A stretch of DNA of 64,000 bases from Nitrosomonas sp. Is35. GTDB lineage: Bacteria > Pseudomonadota > Gammaproteobacteria > Burkholderiales > Nitrosomonadaceae. The translations under genes were made by a program, and so were the position numbers. The stretch covers positions 2,604,001-2,668,000 of the forward strand of contig NZ_JAWJZH010000001.1 in assembly GCF_033063295.1 (NCBI RefSeq). The letters are read 5' to 3'. The notes under the pieces were generated by a model that was not told the DNA's origin, did not search any database, and saw only the letters and a list, made by a program, of their open reading frames with translations. Position 1 is the first letter of the stretch, and the number at the start of each line of letters is the position of its first letter. Positions 19,696-28,603 of this stretch are shown here, piece after piece.

Positions 19696-20052
19696 ATGAC
19701 CCTGAACTTTGAAATCATGAGCGAACAGCAGATTCTGGCGATCGCCGATCCAATCATGGATAACTTGATGGATGCCTCCACCCAGCTCGACCACGCCCGG
19801 CATGTGCGCGATTTCACCGAGCGGCTGAAAACCATCGTCACGCTGGATTATTTTCAATGCATCTGCCAGCAATACCAGACGGAAAAAGGCTACTTCACTA
19901 CGCGAATCCCTGTCTCCGTCTTCCGCCGCTCGGACTCGGCAGCGCTTGTTTGGAAGCAAGCGTTCACGAAAGCACCGGGCGAGTTTGTTGCGGAAATGGT
20001 GCTGGTGCATCGGGATGGAAGGTATTTAGTGGATCATGTGATGGTGTTTTGA
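19696..20052 (+). CDS. Conserved-looking hypothetical protein
   Basis: A protein of about 118 residues I do not recognise. It is soluble-looking with an alpha-plus-beta pattern: a helical N-half (DPIMDNLMDAS, HVRDFTERLK) and a beta-rich end (EMVLVHRDGRYLVDHVMVF) that resembles NTF2-like cone proteins, though not enough for a call. The start is uncertain: ATG 19696 sits right after AAAGGAA with no spacer, and ATG 19717 is the alternative. Confidence 0.6.
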   Translation: MTLNFEIMSEQQILAIADPIMDNLMDASTQLDHARHVRDFTERLKTIVTLDYFQCICQQYQTEKGYFTTRIPVSVFRRSDSAALVWKQAFTKAPGEFVAEMVLVHRDGRYLVDHVMVF

Positions 20053-20230
20053 ATTGTCGCGATCTCCAATCAAGATCGAGCTGCTGTAGATAAAGAAAAA
20101 TTTATTATGAAAAAACTCCAGTTGATCCAGTCTCATGAAAAAAAGCAAATTGCATGCAACATGCCATGATAGATTTTATCTTTGATGTAATAGATTACGT
20201 TATCTCAGGTACTTAATTCTAGTTAAAGCC

Positions 20231-20701
20231 ATGGAACAATTGCTTATCGCACTCAAGGATTACGCAGCAATTATTGTTGCCTGTGTCGCCGCAGCAGTCT
20301 CAATCGTTAATCTCTTCTGGAGCGCACATCTCAATGAAGGGCGAGAGCGGCGGAAAGTTCTTTGGGAGAGGGAACTCAATCGATTCTCTGAGCTTGAAGA
20401 CACCGCAGGCCGCCTTGTCGAAGATTTGCTCTCTTACAATATTCGATCTGATGAAGAACGAGCTGCCGCACGGGAAAAATTACAGCTCTTGCGTGCTGCA
20501 ACGGGTCGCTTTCTTCGCTACCCGAGCATTGCTTCCGCTCTTCGTGATGTTACGCACTCTGCCGGTTGGTACATATCGCAAGACATGAAACATGAGACAA
20601 GAGCCGAGTCTGAGGAGGCTCGAAATGATGTAACAACAAGTTTTGGAAAACTCATTGCTGCTATTGATGAAACGCTCAAGAGCGCCCCGAGAAGGCTCTA
20701 A
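20231..20701 (+). CDS. Membrane-anchored hypothetical protein
   Basis: A 156-residue protein with one N-terminal transmembrane helix (about residues 11-31, AAIIVACVAAAVSIVNLFW), then a long charged helical region (about 35-95) and a shorter C-terminal helix. The pattern is like small membrane-tethered coiled proteins of accessory regions. I do not recognise a family. Codon use looks ordinary. Confidence 0.65.
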   Translation: MEQLLIALKDYAAIIVACVAAAVSIVNLFWSAHLNEGRERRKVLWERELNRFSELEDTAGRLVEDLLSYNIRSDEERAAAREKLQLLRAATGRFLRYPSIASALRDVTHSAGWYISQDMKHETRAESEEARNDVTTSFGKLIAAIDETLKSAPRRL

Positions 20702-20939
20702 CTCACCAATCAAAAGGAACGATGCAAAAACACGCCGTTCCTTACTTTTACTTTAGGCTCCGCAAGACAACTATCAGCTCGTACAGCCGAACGAGAATCC
20801 CGGAAGCAGCTAGTGAAGCATCAACAAAGCCGCGTTTTCATTTCGTTTTCAAGACGGAACCGCTCAGTCGCAAAACACTAACGGGATCAGGTCTCGAACA
20901 AAGAAAATGCATAGTTGACTTGAGACTGATGATCGTTAT

Positions 20940-21743
20940 CTACCGATGCCGAGGAAAACCATGGCTATGCCCACTCCCGCCACGGCCCTTACCAAATAAT
21001 ATCGCAGCAGCGACAAGTGCAACGATAGCAACACCGGAGACTACTTTTCTCCAGTCAACGACGGTTTTATAGAGCTGAAAATCCTCGCGCCAGCGCATGC
21101 GTTGCCAGATTTCATCCGGGGCCAGTGCATGGGGTTGGCCGATGGCATCCGGCGTGACGGTAATTTTTTGATCCGCCCGGACAACCACGAATTGCCCTGT
21201 ATCCTCCCGCGTCATCACTTCAATTGTGCCGCTGAGCACCATAATGCTGGTTTGCTGTTGCGATACGTTGATTTGCAGCACTGCGTTTTGGGCTTGTATC
21301 CTGGCATGCAGTGTTTCGATATCGTGCAGACAACTCGATGTGTCCGCGTACGCTTTGCCGGCATTGAACTGGTCGACGCGTATCGAGCAGGTTGAATCCG
21401 ATGCTTTGAATTCAATGCGTGCGCCGCTTTGCATCCCCGAGCTTATGAACGCGTTATTCTTTACCGGCGCAGAAACTTTTACTTGCTCGCCGTTCAATAA
21501 CACGTTTTTGCCCGACGCATAGAGCGTTCCGATGACGGCATCGCTCGCTCCGGCGTTGCGATGAAGGCGGAACCCCATATTCTCGTCTTGCTCCCAGAAA
21601 CCACCGTTTCCGGCAAAATTCCTGTCCTGGATGGGCACGGTTTTACAGCCGGAAAGCAGCATAACGGCCAGCACAAGGAACAGAATGTGTACGCCCGGCT
21701 CGCCTTGTTTGCGAGAGAATAATTCGATTCTTGTGATGCTCAT
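20940..21743 (-). CDS. FecR-domain lipoprotein with C-terminal TM helix
   Basis: A 267-residue predicted lipoprotein (VMLLSGCKTV). Its middle shows a FecR-like beta pattern (VLLNGEQVKV, SGARIEFKA, TSIMVLSGTIEVMTR). A transmembrane helix near residues 235-252 (VVSGVAIVALVAAAILF) precedes a Gly/His-rich tail ending GHSHGFPRHR. FecR proteins usually relay TonB-receptor signals to an ECF sigma factor, but no sigma factor or receptor lies beside it. It may instead be the free-standing FecR type found with cell-surface proteins. The ATG at 21743 has AAAGGAG. Confidence 0.75.
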   Translation of the reverse strand: MSITRIELFSRKQGEPGVHILFLVLAVMLLSGCKTVPIQDRNFAGNGGFWEQDENMGFRLHRNAGASDAVIGTLYASGKNVLLNGEQVKVSAPVKNNAFISSGMQSGARIEFKASDSTCSIRVDQFNAGKAYADTSSCLHDIETLHARIQAQNAVLQINVSQQQTSIMVLSGTIEVMTREDTGQFVVVRADQKITVTPDAIGQPHALAPDEIWQRMRWREDFQLYKTVVDWRKVVSGVAIVALVAAAILFGKGRGGSGHSHGFPRHR

Positions 21744-21914
21744 TTTACCTCTCCTTTCAGTCGTACTTTCCGCACAAATTGCCGCTGGGGTCACTGTAAT
21801 GCGATCTGTCTGAATCGGGACTGAATGAAGCGCGAAGCCCGATAGCGCGCAATTGGAGTTGCGCCGGGTATTGCTCCAATCAATCGCACCATTTCCAGGT
21901 GATTACTTTTCTCT

Positions 21915-21943
21915 TTGACACCACGTACGCCACAGCGTACGCT
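21915..21943 (+). promoter_or_regulatory. yefM-yoeB promoter with paired operator hexamers
   Basis: A consensus -35 TTGACA (21915-21920) is followed 17 bp later by TACGCT (21938-21943), a weak -10. Between and over them lie two CGTACG hexamers (21924-21929 and 21936-21941) with centres 12 bp apart. In E. coli YefM binds TGTACA hexamers at this same 12-bp spacing to autorepress the operon, so this is a good operator candidate (inference). Confidence 0.65.
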
Positions 21944-21963
21944 TCTATTTTTTGGAGGTGACT

Positions 21964-22206
21964 ATGACCATACTCAACGCCACGGAAGCCAGAGCAAAAC
22001 TGTACAGTTTGATTGACGAAACGGCTCAGACTCACCAGCCGATCATGATCAAAGGAAAACGAGCCAACGCCGTGCTGCTGTCCGAGGAAGATTGGAATGC
22101 GATCAATGAGACGCTGTATTTGTTATCGATTCCCGGCATGCGTGAGTCGATTATTGAGGGACTCGCTACCGGCGTCAGTCAATGCAGCAAAGACTTGGAT
22201 TGGTGA
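21964..22206 (+). CDS. yefM: Antitoxin, YefM/Phd family
   Basis: An 80-residue antitoxin with the Phd/YefM DNA-binding N-domain (NATEARAKLYSLIDE, then IMIKGKRANAVLLSEEDW) and a C-terminal toxin-binding tail (LSIPGMRESIIEG). It neutralises the downstream YoeB and autorepresses the operon. GGAGG stands just upstream of the ATG. Its stop overlaps the toxin start by one base. The paired CGTACG hexamers upstream fit YefM operators. Confidence 0.93.
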   Translation: MTILNATEARAKLYSLIDETAQTHQPIMIKGKRANAVLLSEEDWNAINETLYLLSIPGMRESIIEGLATGVSQCSKDLDW

Positions 22207-22466
22207 TGTGGTCGCTCGTTTACACCAGCCAAGCCAGAAAAGATGCAAAGAAGCTATCATCCGCCGGTTTAAAACAAACGGCGCAGGCACTGCTCGACAT
22301 TATCCGGCAAAATCCGTATCAAAATCCCCCGCCGTATGAAAAATTAGTGGGTGATTTATCCGGTGCCTACTCTCGGCGCATCAACATTCAACATAGGTTG
22401 GTTTATCAAGTTCTCGAACAAGAAAAAATCGTAAAAATTCTGCGCCTGTGGACGCACTACGAATAA
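22206..22466 (+). CDS. yoeB: Toxin, YoeB/Txe family mRNA interferase
   Basis: An 86-residue RelE-superfamily toxin that cleaves mRNA on the ribosome at the A site. The family pattern is intact: LVYTSQARKDAKKL, then KLVGDLSGAYSRRIN, INIQHRLVYQV and a C-terminal LWTHYE, where the His-Tyr corresponds to the catalytic end of YoeB. The ATG overlaps the yefM stop (TGATG), the usual order of antitoxin first. The longer reading from 22182 lies inside yefM and is not needed. Confidence 0.93.
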   Translation: MWSLVYTSQARKDAKKLSSAGLKQTAQALLDIIRQNPYQNPPPYEKLVGDLSGAYSRRINIQHRLVYQVLEQEKIVKILRLWTHYE

Positions 22467-22583
22467 CCGCACCCCTCCGGCTTTTGTGAATCACCGCGGC
22501 CGTTGCCGCTTATCCTATCGCTTCCATCTTGTACTATAATGCCCCACTACCCGGAAATTCATATCCTTATCAAAACGAAATCC

Positions 22584-23849
22584 ATGAATACCACAGATAT
22601 CAAAAGTTACATGCAAGCCGTCGGACAGGAAGCGCGTACAGCGTCACGGCTGGTTGCCAAAGCGGATACGGCGGCGAAGAATCGCGCGCTGACGGCGATG
22701 GCGGATGCTATCCGGCGCGACGAAGCGCTCTTACTGGCAGCCAACGCCAAGGATCTGGACAATGCGCGCGCCAAGGGCTTGGAGGCGTCGATGATCGACC
22801 GTTTGACGTTGTCGGCCAAAGGCGTGGCAACGATGGCGGAAGGCTTGCTGCAGATCGCCGCACTGGCCGATCCGGTGGGCGAGATCAGCGGGTTGAATTA
22901 CCGTCCGTCCGGCATTCAGGTCGGCAAAATGCGCGTGCCTTTGGGTGTGATCGGCATCATTTACGAGGCGCGCCCGAATGTGACCGCCGATGCCGCCGGT
23001 TTATGCCTGAAAGCGGGCAATGCGGCGATTCTGCGCGGCGGTTCGGAAGCGATTCACAGCAATCAGGCGATTGCCGCGTGCGTCAAGGAAGGTTTGCGCG
23101 TGGCCGGTTTGCCGGAAAGCGCGGTGCAAGTGATTGAAACCACCGACCGCGCGGCGGTAGGTGAGCTGATCACGATGAAGGACTTCGTCGATGTCATCGT
23201 GCCGCGCGGCGGGAAGGGGTTGATCGAGCGCATCGCCAACGAGGCGCGCATCCCGGTGATCAAGCATCTGGACGGCGTTTGCCATGTGTACATCGACGAT
23301 CAGGCGGATTTCGACAAGGCGATCCGCATCGCCGACAACGCCAAAACGCAGCGCTACGGCACTTGCAACACGATGGAAACGCTGCTGATCCATGCCGGTA
23401 TCGCAGCAAAAATTCTGCCTGCGCTGAGCAAGATTTACTTCGATAAAAATGTTGAACTGCGCGGCGATGCGGCAGCACGCGGCATCATTCCGCAAATCAA
23501 GGAAGCCACCGAACAGGATTGGTACGAGGAATATCTCGCGCCAATTCTCAGCATCCGCATTGTCGACGGGTTGGACCAAGCGATCGATCACATCACGAAG
23601 TACGGCTCGCAACACACCGACGCGATTGTCACGGAAAACTACACACGCGCACGCCGTTTTCTGCGCGAAGTCGATTCCAGCTCGGTGATGGTCAATACCA
23701 CGACGCGTTTTGCCGACGGATTTGAATACGGTCTGGGGGCTGAAATCGGTATTTCGACCGACAAAATCCATGCGCGCGGCCCAGTCGGACTGGAAGGATT
23801 GACCAGCCAGAAATTCATCGTGCTGGGCGACGGCCAATTGCGGCAATAA
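22584..23849 (+). CDS. proA: Gamma-glutamyl phosphate reductase
   Basis: ProA reduces gamma-glutamyl phosphate to glutamate semialdehyde with NADPH, the second step of proline synthesis. The 421-residue length is standard. It belongs to the aldehyde dehydrogenase superfamily; the nucleophilic Cys is in [16 protein letters not shown], and the family stretches [15 protein letters not shown] and [12 protein letters not shown] are clear. The start at 22584 gives the family N-terminus; a further in-frame TTG lies upstream. A perfect -10 hexamer TATAAT at 22535-22540 is present, but no good -35. proB is not adjacent. Confidence 0.97.
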   Translation: MNTTDIKSYMQAVGQEARTASRLVAKADTAAKNRALTAMADAIRRDEALLLAANAKDLDNARAKGLEASMIDRLTLSAKGVATMAEGLLQIAALADPVGEISGLNYRPSGIQVGKMRVPLGVIGIIYEARPNVTADAAGLCLKAGNAAILRGGSEAIHSNQAIAACVKEGLRVAGLPESAVQVIETTDRAAVGELITMKDFVDVIVPRGGKGLIERIANEARIPVIKHLDGVCHVYIDDQADFDKAIRIADNAKTQRYGTCNTMETLLIHAGIAAKILPALSKIYFDKNVELRGDAAARGIIPQIKEATEQDWYEEYLAPILSIRIVDGLDQAIDHITKYGSQHTDAIVTENYTRARRFLREVDSSSVMVNTTTRFADGFEYGLGAEIGISTDKIHARGPVGLEGLTSQKFIVLGDGQLRQ

Positions 23850-23915
23850 TCCGCCGCACACGTACTTTTTCGCATCAAACCGAGTGCATGGCACTCACTT
23901 ATCAACCAGGGTGTT

Positions 23916-25676
23916 ATGACGCAAACTGTTGAAATAAAAATTCCCGATATCGGTGATTTCAAGGATGTTCCGGTCATCGAAGTGCTCGTTGCACCCGGCG
24001 ATAAAGTTGAAAAAGAAACTTCGCTGATCACGCTGGAAACCGACAAAGCTTCGCTGGAAGTACCCGCGCCGCAAGCCGGGGTGGTGCAAGATCTCAAGGT
24101 TAAGGTCGGCGATAAAGTGTCGGAAGGCACCGTCATTCTCACTCTGGCAGTCACGGAGCAATCTGCCGCACCGGTGCACCCGGAAGTAACTACTCAAGAA
24201 CACGAACAAGCACCTGCTCAACCAGCTGCGCCAGCACCCGCCGCATCTTCGCAATCCATCGTTCCGGGCGATATGCACGCGGATGTCGTGGTATTGGGCG
24301 CGGGTCCCGGCGGCTATACCGCCGCTTTCCGCGCGGCCGATCTGGGCAAGAAAGTCATTCTGATCGAACGCTATTCGTCGCTCGGCGGCGTGTGCCTGAA
24401 TGTCGGCTGCATTCCGTCCAAAGCGTTGCTGCACGCGGCCAAAGTCATCACCGAAGCGGAGGAAGTGGCGTCGCATGGAATTGTATTCGGCAAACCGCAA
24501 GTCGACCTCGATAAACTGCGCGGCTGGAAGGAATCGGTCATTGTCAAACTAACGAAGGGGCTGAAAGCGTTAGCCAAACAGCGCAAGGTCGAAGTCGTGC
24601 ACGGCAGCGGAAAATTTGCCACAGCACACAGCATTCAAGTCGAAACGGCGGAAGGATTGAAAACGGTTTCGTTCGAGCACTGCATTATCGCCGCCGGTTC
24701 CAGCGTCACGCGCATTCCCGGTTTTCCGTACGACGATCCGCGTCTGATCGATTCTACCGGCGCGCTGGCGCTGAGCGATGTGCCGCAACGCATGCTGATC
24801 ATCGGCGGCGGCATTATCGGCCTGGAAATGGCCACGGTTTATGCCGCGCTGGGCAGTAAAATCAGCGTGGTGGAATGGATGGATCAATTGATTCCGGGCG
24901 CCGATGCAGACCTGGTCAAACCGCTGCAGCGCCGCATCGGCAAACGCTACGAAGCGATCTATCTGAAAACCAAAGTCACGAAAATAGAAGCTACCGAAGC
25001 CGGATTGACCGCCACCTTCGACGGTGACAACGCACCGCAACCGCAAACGTACGACCGCATTCTGATGGCGGTTGGACGCCGTCCGAATGGACGCGAGATC
25101 GGCGCCGAAGCAATCGGCATTCAGGTCAACGAACGTGGTTTTATCCTGGTCGATCCGCAAATGCGCACGAACGTGCCGCATATTTTCGCTATCGGCGATA
25201 TCGTGGGCGAACCGATGCTGGCGCATAAAGCCAGCCACGAAGGCAAACTGGCCGCCGAAGTGATCGCCGGGCACAAAGCCATCTTCGACGCGCGCACGAT
25301 TCCGTCGGTCGCCTACACCGATCCTGAAATCGCTTGGATGGGCCTGACCGAAAAAGAGGCGATCAAGCAAGGTATCGATTACGAAAAAGCCGTCTTCCCG
25401 TGGGCTGCCAGCGGCCGCGCGATCTCGATGGCGCGGGAAGAAGGCTTGACGCAACTGCTGCTGGATAAAACCACGCGCCGCATACTCGGCGCTGGCATGA
25501 CCGGTGTCAACGCCGGTGAGTTGATTGCCGAGACGGTGCTGGCGCTGGAAATGGGTGCGGACATGCAGGATCTCAGCCTAACCATCCATCCGCATCCGAC
25601 ACTTTCGGAAACCGTGCTGTTTGCCGCGGAGATAGCGGAAGGAACTATTACCGATCTTTTCCTGCCCAAGAAATAG
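23916..25676 (+). CDS. lpdA: Dihydrolipoyl dehydrogenase with N-terminal lipoyl domain
   Basis: A 586-residue E3 subunit of the pyruvate or 2-oxoglutarate dehydrogenase complex. Residues 1-80 form a lipoyl domain with the lipoylated Lys44 in LETDKASLEVP. An Ala/Pro linker follows to about residue 115, then the flavoprotein with VVLGAGPGGYTAAFRAAD, the redox pair in GVCLNVGCIPSK, the NAD motif IIGGGIIGLEMATVYAALG, and the C-terminal HPHPTLSETV. The lipoyl-E3 fusion is typical of beta-proteobacterial PDH loci, where it follows aceE-aceF. Neither is next to it here, so the gene is detached from its complex partners. Confidence 0.95.
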   Translation: MTQTVEIKIPDIGDFKDVPVIEVLVAPGDKVEKETSLITLETDKASLEVPAPQAGVVQDLKVKVGDKVSEGTVILTLAVTEQSAAPVHPEVTTQEHEQAPAQPAAPAPAASSQSIVPGDMHADVVVLGAGPGGYTAAFRAADLGKKVILIERYSSLGGVCLNVGCIPSKALLHAAKVITEAEEVASHGIVFGKPQVDLDKLRGWKESVIVKLTKGLKALAKQRKVEVVHGSGKFATAHSIQVETAEGLKTVSFEHCIIAAGSSVTRIPGFPYDDPRLIDSTGALALSDVPQRMLIIGGGIIGLEMATVYAALGSKISVVEWMDQLIPGADADLVKPLQRRIGKRYEAIYLKTKVTKIEATEAGLTATFDGDNAPQPQTYDRILMAVGRRPNGREIGAEAIGIQVNERGFILVDPQMRTNVPHIFAIGDIVGEPMLAHKASHEGKLAAEVIAGHKAIFDARTIPSVAYTDPEIAWMGLTEKEAIKQGIDYEKAVFPWAASGRAISMAREEGLTQLLLDKTTRRILGAGMTGVNAGELIAETVLALEMGADMQDLSLTIHPHPTLSETVLFAAEIAEGTITDLFLPKK

Positions 25677-25744
25677 CCTTCTGCACCGGCATTGACTTCC
25701 CGCTCCGCTCCCTTAATGAATTCCAACTTGTTACCGCATTGATC

Positions 25745-26143
25745 ATGATCTCAAAAAAAACCTTTTTGCTTTTATCCGCATGGCTGATAGTCTTAACCGG
25801 ATTCACCGGTCAGGCATGGGCAACGCATATATCCCAGCCAATTCTGATCGATCCCAAGACGCAGTACACCATCGGAGAAACCATTGTTTTGCATGGCAGA
25901 GTGGATTACAACGAACAACCGGCACCCGATGTTTTGCTCAACTTTAAGTTGACCCGCTCGGACGGATCGGTAGCTGCCGATCAATCCTATCCGAGCGATC
26001 AGAACGGGCTGTTTGAATTCAAGTTCGATACCCGCAATGAAAAAACAGGGAGCTTTCAATTTACCGTGACGTCGCACTGCCTGGAAATTCACCGCTACGC
26101 CTGCACGTACAAAAACCAGACCTTATCGATTCATCTACAATAA
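25745..26143 (+). CDS. Secreted Ig-like-fold hypothetical protein
   Basis: A 132-residue protein with a clear signal peptide (AWLIVLTGFTGQAWA). The mature part reads as one beta-sandwich domain of the macroglobulin/Ig-like kind (YTIGETIVLHGRVDYNEQPA, VLLNFKLTRSDGSV, GLFEFKFDT, GSFQFTVTSH). It has two Cys (SHCLEIHRYACTY) that could form a disulfide. I do not recognise a named family. The ATG at 25745 is preferred over the TTG at 25739. It lies 148 bp before the three-gene unit and may or may not belong to it. Confidence 0.7.
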   Translation: MISKKTFLLLSAWLIVLTGFTGQAWATHISQPILIDPKTQYTIGETIVLHGRVDYNEQPAPDVLLNFKLTRSDGSVAADQSYPSDQNGLFEFKFDTRNEKTGSFQFTVTSHCLEIHRYACTYKNQTLSIHLQ

Positions 26144-26291
26144 CAACGCACACAATTATCTTGCCGGATGAACCGCTGTATCGCCCTATTGGCGGACATT
26201 GCGATGAAGCATCGGGCACAACCGGCCCATTTTACGGGTACCATTTATCCGGCAGTAATGCCATACTCTCAAAGAATTAGAAAACACGGTC

Positions 26292-27053
26292 ATGAGAATC
26301 ACTCATTCATACTACTCCACTAAAATTTCCGGCCATTGCTTAATCCTACTGCTCGTGTGCTTCATGCTCTCCGCTTGCAATCCGCAGTCCGATCCATTAT
26401 CCGAGCGCGAAGCCCGCGTCAATGCACGGGAATCCGAGCTGGTCACGTTGTTCGCCGAACTGGTCGAGCTGAAAAAATCGCTGGAAAAAGATCAGACGGA
26501 CAAACCTTCCACTGGCGATGACAATGCCGGCGCTCCCAAAGCGGATGGATGCGTTTGCGAGAATACGGAAGCATCCGCCGCGCTGAAAGACGCCGGGAAA
26601 ATCGACGCAAAAACCGTGCTGGGTGGTATAGAGATCGTGCATCTTGATCCGCCGGGCCTTGAATTCAGCGCACGCATCGATACCGGCGCGCAAACGTCGT
26701 CGTTGAATGCACTGGACATTGTCGAATTCGAGCGGGATGGAAAACCCTTTGTGAAATTCAATTTAATTCACCCGCAAACCGGGGAGAAAATAGAACTCAC
26801 CCGGCGTCTGCGCCGCTACGCGCGCGTCAAGGAGCTGGGAAACCGGGAATCGCAACGCCGCCCGGTGGTTAGAATGCGCGTGATACTGGCCGATATCGAT
26901 GAGCAGATCAACTTCACCTTGGAAAATCGCAGCCGGTTTAAGCACCAGGTGCTGATCGGACGCAACTTGCTGCAAGACCTGGCCATTGTCGATGTCAGTA
27001 AAAAACCCGCTCCGGTTACAGCCGATAATCCCGCAGCCGCCACGACAAAATAA
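26292..27053 (+). CDS. Retropepsin-like aspartic protease lipoprotein (RimK-associated)
   Basis: A 253-residue lipoprotein (LLVCFMLSACNP). A short charged helix near residues 35-60 is followed by a retropepsin-like domain of the kind once annotated ATP-dependent zinc protease (PF05618). The active-site motif is FSARIDTGAQTSSLNA, and VLIGRNLLQDLAIVD is the second family motif. This family is consistently found with ATP-grasp peptide ligases. Its stop overlaps the next start by one base (TAATG), so it is translationally coupled to the transglutaminase-7TM gene. It should act on the periplasmic side; the substrate is unknown. Confidence 0.85.
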   Translation: MRITHSYYSTKISGHCLILLLVCFMLSACNPQSDPLSEREARVNARESELVTLFAELVELKKSLEKDQTDKPSTGDDNAGAPKADGCVCENTEASAALKDAGKIDAKTVLGGIEIVHLDPPGLEFSARIDTGAQTSSLNALDIVEFERDGKPFVKFNLIHPQTGEKIELTRRLRRYARVKELGNRESQRRPVVRMRVILADIDEQINFTLENRSRFKHQVLIGRNLLQDLAIVDVSKKPAPVTADNPAAATTK

Positions 27054-28603
27054 TGTATGCCAAATTAAGACTCTATATTGTAGTCATCCTGCTCCTGGGA
27101 TTGGGAATCGGCTTGACCTTGTACAAGCATTTCGCTTTGGGGTTTCCGTTATCGCCGGATGACAAAAAATCAGTGTGGACCATCGAAGCCAGAATCGATT
27201 TTGTTGCACGTGGCGATCCCGTTATCGTTTCCTTCGCGCTACCACCCGAAACCCCCAATACTGTTTTTATGGAAGAAGATTTTGCCTCTTCCGATTACAG
27301 CTTCAGCGAATTGACTTCCCCGTCGGGACGCCGCGCGCAGTGGAGTAAAAGGGCGGCATCCGGCTTGCAGACAGCTTATTATCGCCTGAGTATGTACGAA
27401 ACCGGCCAGCTCACCCAGCCACCCGATACGCCAGACCTGCCCCCGGAACCGGAGAAACCGGAATTTGATGAAGTCATTAAAACCGCAGCAACCACATTGC
27501 TGGATCAGGTGCGCAGTAGATCCGCCAACACCGAAATTTTTACCCGGGAACTGATCACGACGTTAAATTCCAAAGCACCCAGCCAGAACTTGAGTTTGCT
27601 GATTAATGATCAGTCCAGTGAAGATTACAAAACCCACCTGATCATCAACTTGCTGGCGTTGGAAGGCATCAGCGCGCGCATCGTGCGTGGTTTGTACTTG
27701 GAAGATGGCCGCCGCAGACAGTCGCTGACCAATTTTGTGGAAGTGTATATCGGTAACGAATGGTTGCTGTTCAACCAAAACTCGGGAAAAAGCGGAAAAC
27801 CGAAAAAATTCCTGGTCTGGCAACGTGGCGACCAATCCCTGCTGGATGTGGTCGGCGGTAAAAACTCGCAGATATCCTTTTCCATTATCCGCAATATTCA
27901 TTCCACCCGGGATTTGGTGGTGCGCGACAGTATGAACAAGCAAGCCGGCATCATCGACTTTTCCATTTACAGCTTGCCGATCGAGCAACAGAATGCGTTC
28001 AAAATGATTTTGCTGTTGCCGATCGGCGCATTGATTGTGGTGATCATGCGCTTGCTGGTCGGTCTCCGCACGTCCGGCACGTTCATGCCGATCCTGATTG
28101 CACTGGCGCTGATACAGACCACATTGCTCACCGGCCTCATCATTTTTCTCACCGTGGTGGGCACGGGGCTGCTGATCCGATCCTATTTGTCGCGACTGAA
28201 CTTATTGTTTGTCGCGCGCATCTCGGCGGTGATCATTGTGGTCATCGCCATTATTGCGAGTATCAGCATCCTCAGTAACAAACTCGGCCTCGATCAGGCC
28301 ATGACCGTGACTTTCTTCCCGATGATCATTCTGTCCTGGACCATTGAGCGCATGTCGGTGCTGTGGGAGGAAGACGGCCCCCGGGAAGTTTTCATCCAGG
28401 GTGGCGGCAGTTTGTTGACTGCGGTGATTGCGTATTTATTTATGACCAACCGCACGATTGAATATTTAACCTTTAATTTTCCCGAGCTGATGCTGGTCAA
28501 TCTGGCACTGATCCTGATTCTTGGACAATATACCGGTTACCGTTTATCCGAGCTGTACCGTTTTCACGCCCTGGAACGACGCAATGTTGCTGGCAAGCGC
28601 TAA
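27053..28603 (+). CDS. Inactive transglutaminase-like protein fused to 7 TM helices
   Basis: A 516-residue membrane protein. An N-terminal TM helix (about 7-27) leads to a periplasmic region of about 280 residues with transglutaminase-like character (HLIINLLALEGISARIVRGL, FVEVYIGNEWLLFNQNSG) but without a Cys at the catalytic place. Several TM helices follow from about residue 317 (MILLLPIGALIVVIMRLLVG onwards to ALILILGQYTGY). This matches the family called inactive transglutaminase fused to 7 TM helices, which sits between a retropepsin-like protease and a RimK-type ligase in many proteobacteria. It overlaps both neighbours, so the three genes form one unit. Confidence 0.88.
   Translation: MYAKLRLYIVVILLLGLGIGLTLYKHFALGFPLSPDDKKSVWTIEARIDFVARGDPVIVSFALPPETPNTVFMEEDFASSDYSFSELTSPSGRRAQWSKRAASGLQTAYYRLSMYETGQLTQPPDTPDLPPEPEKPEFDEVIKTAATTLLDQVRSRSANTEIFTRELITTLNSKAPSQNLSLLINDQSSEDYKTHLIINLLALEGISARIVRGLYLEDGRRRQSLTNFVEVYIGNEWLLFNQNSGKSGKPKKFLVWQRGDQSLLDVVGGKNSQISFSIIRNIHSTRDLVVRDSMNKQAGIIDFSIYSLPIEQQNAFKMILLLPIGALIVVIMRLLVGLRTSGTFMPILIALALIQTTLLTGLIIFLTVVGTGLLIRSYLSRLNLLFVARISAVIIVVIAIIASISILSNKLGLDQAMTVTFFPMIILSWTIERMSVLWEEDGPREVFIQGGGSLLTAVIAYLFMTNRTIEYLTFNFPELMLVNLALILILGQYTGYRLSELYRFHALERRNVAGKR

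Noticed and set aside
20722..21072. 116-codon open frame after the membrane-anchored hypothetical gene
   Set aside because: Overlaps the 3' end of the FecR-like gene, has low-quality composition and no domain.
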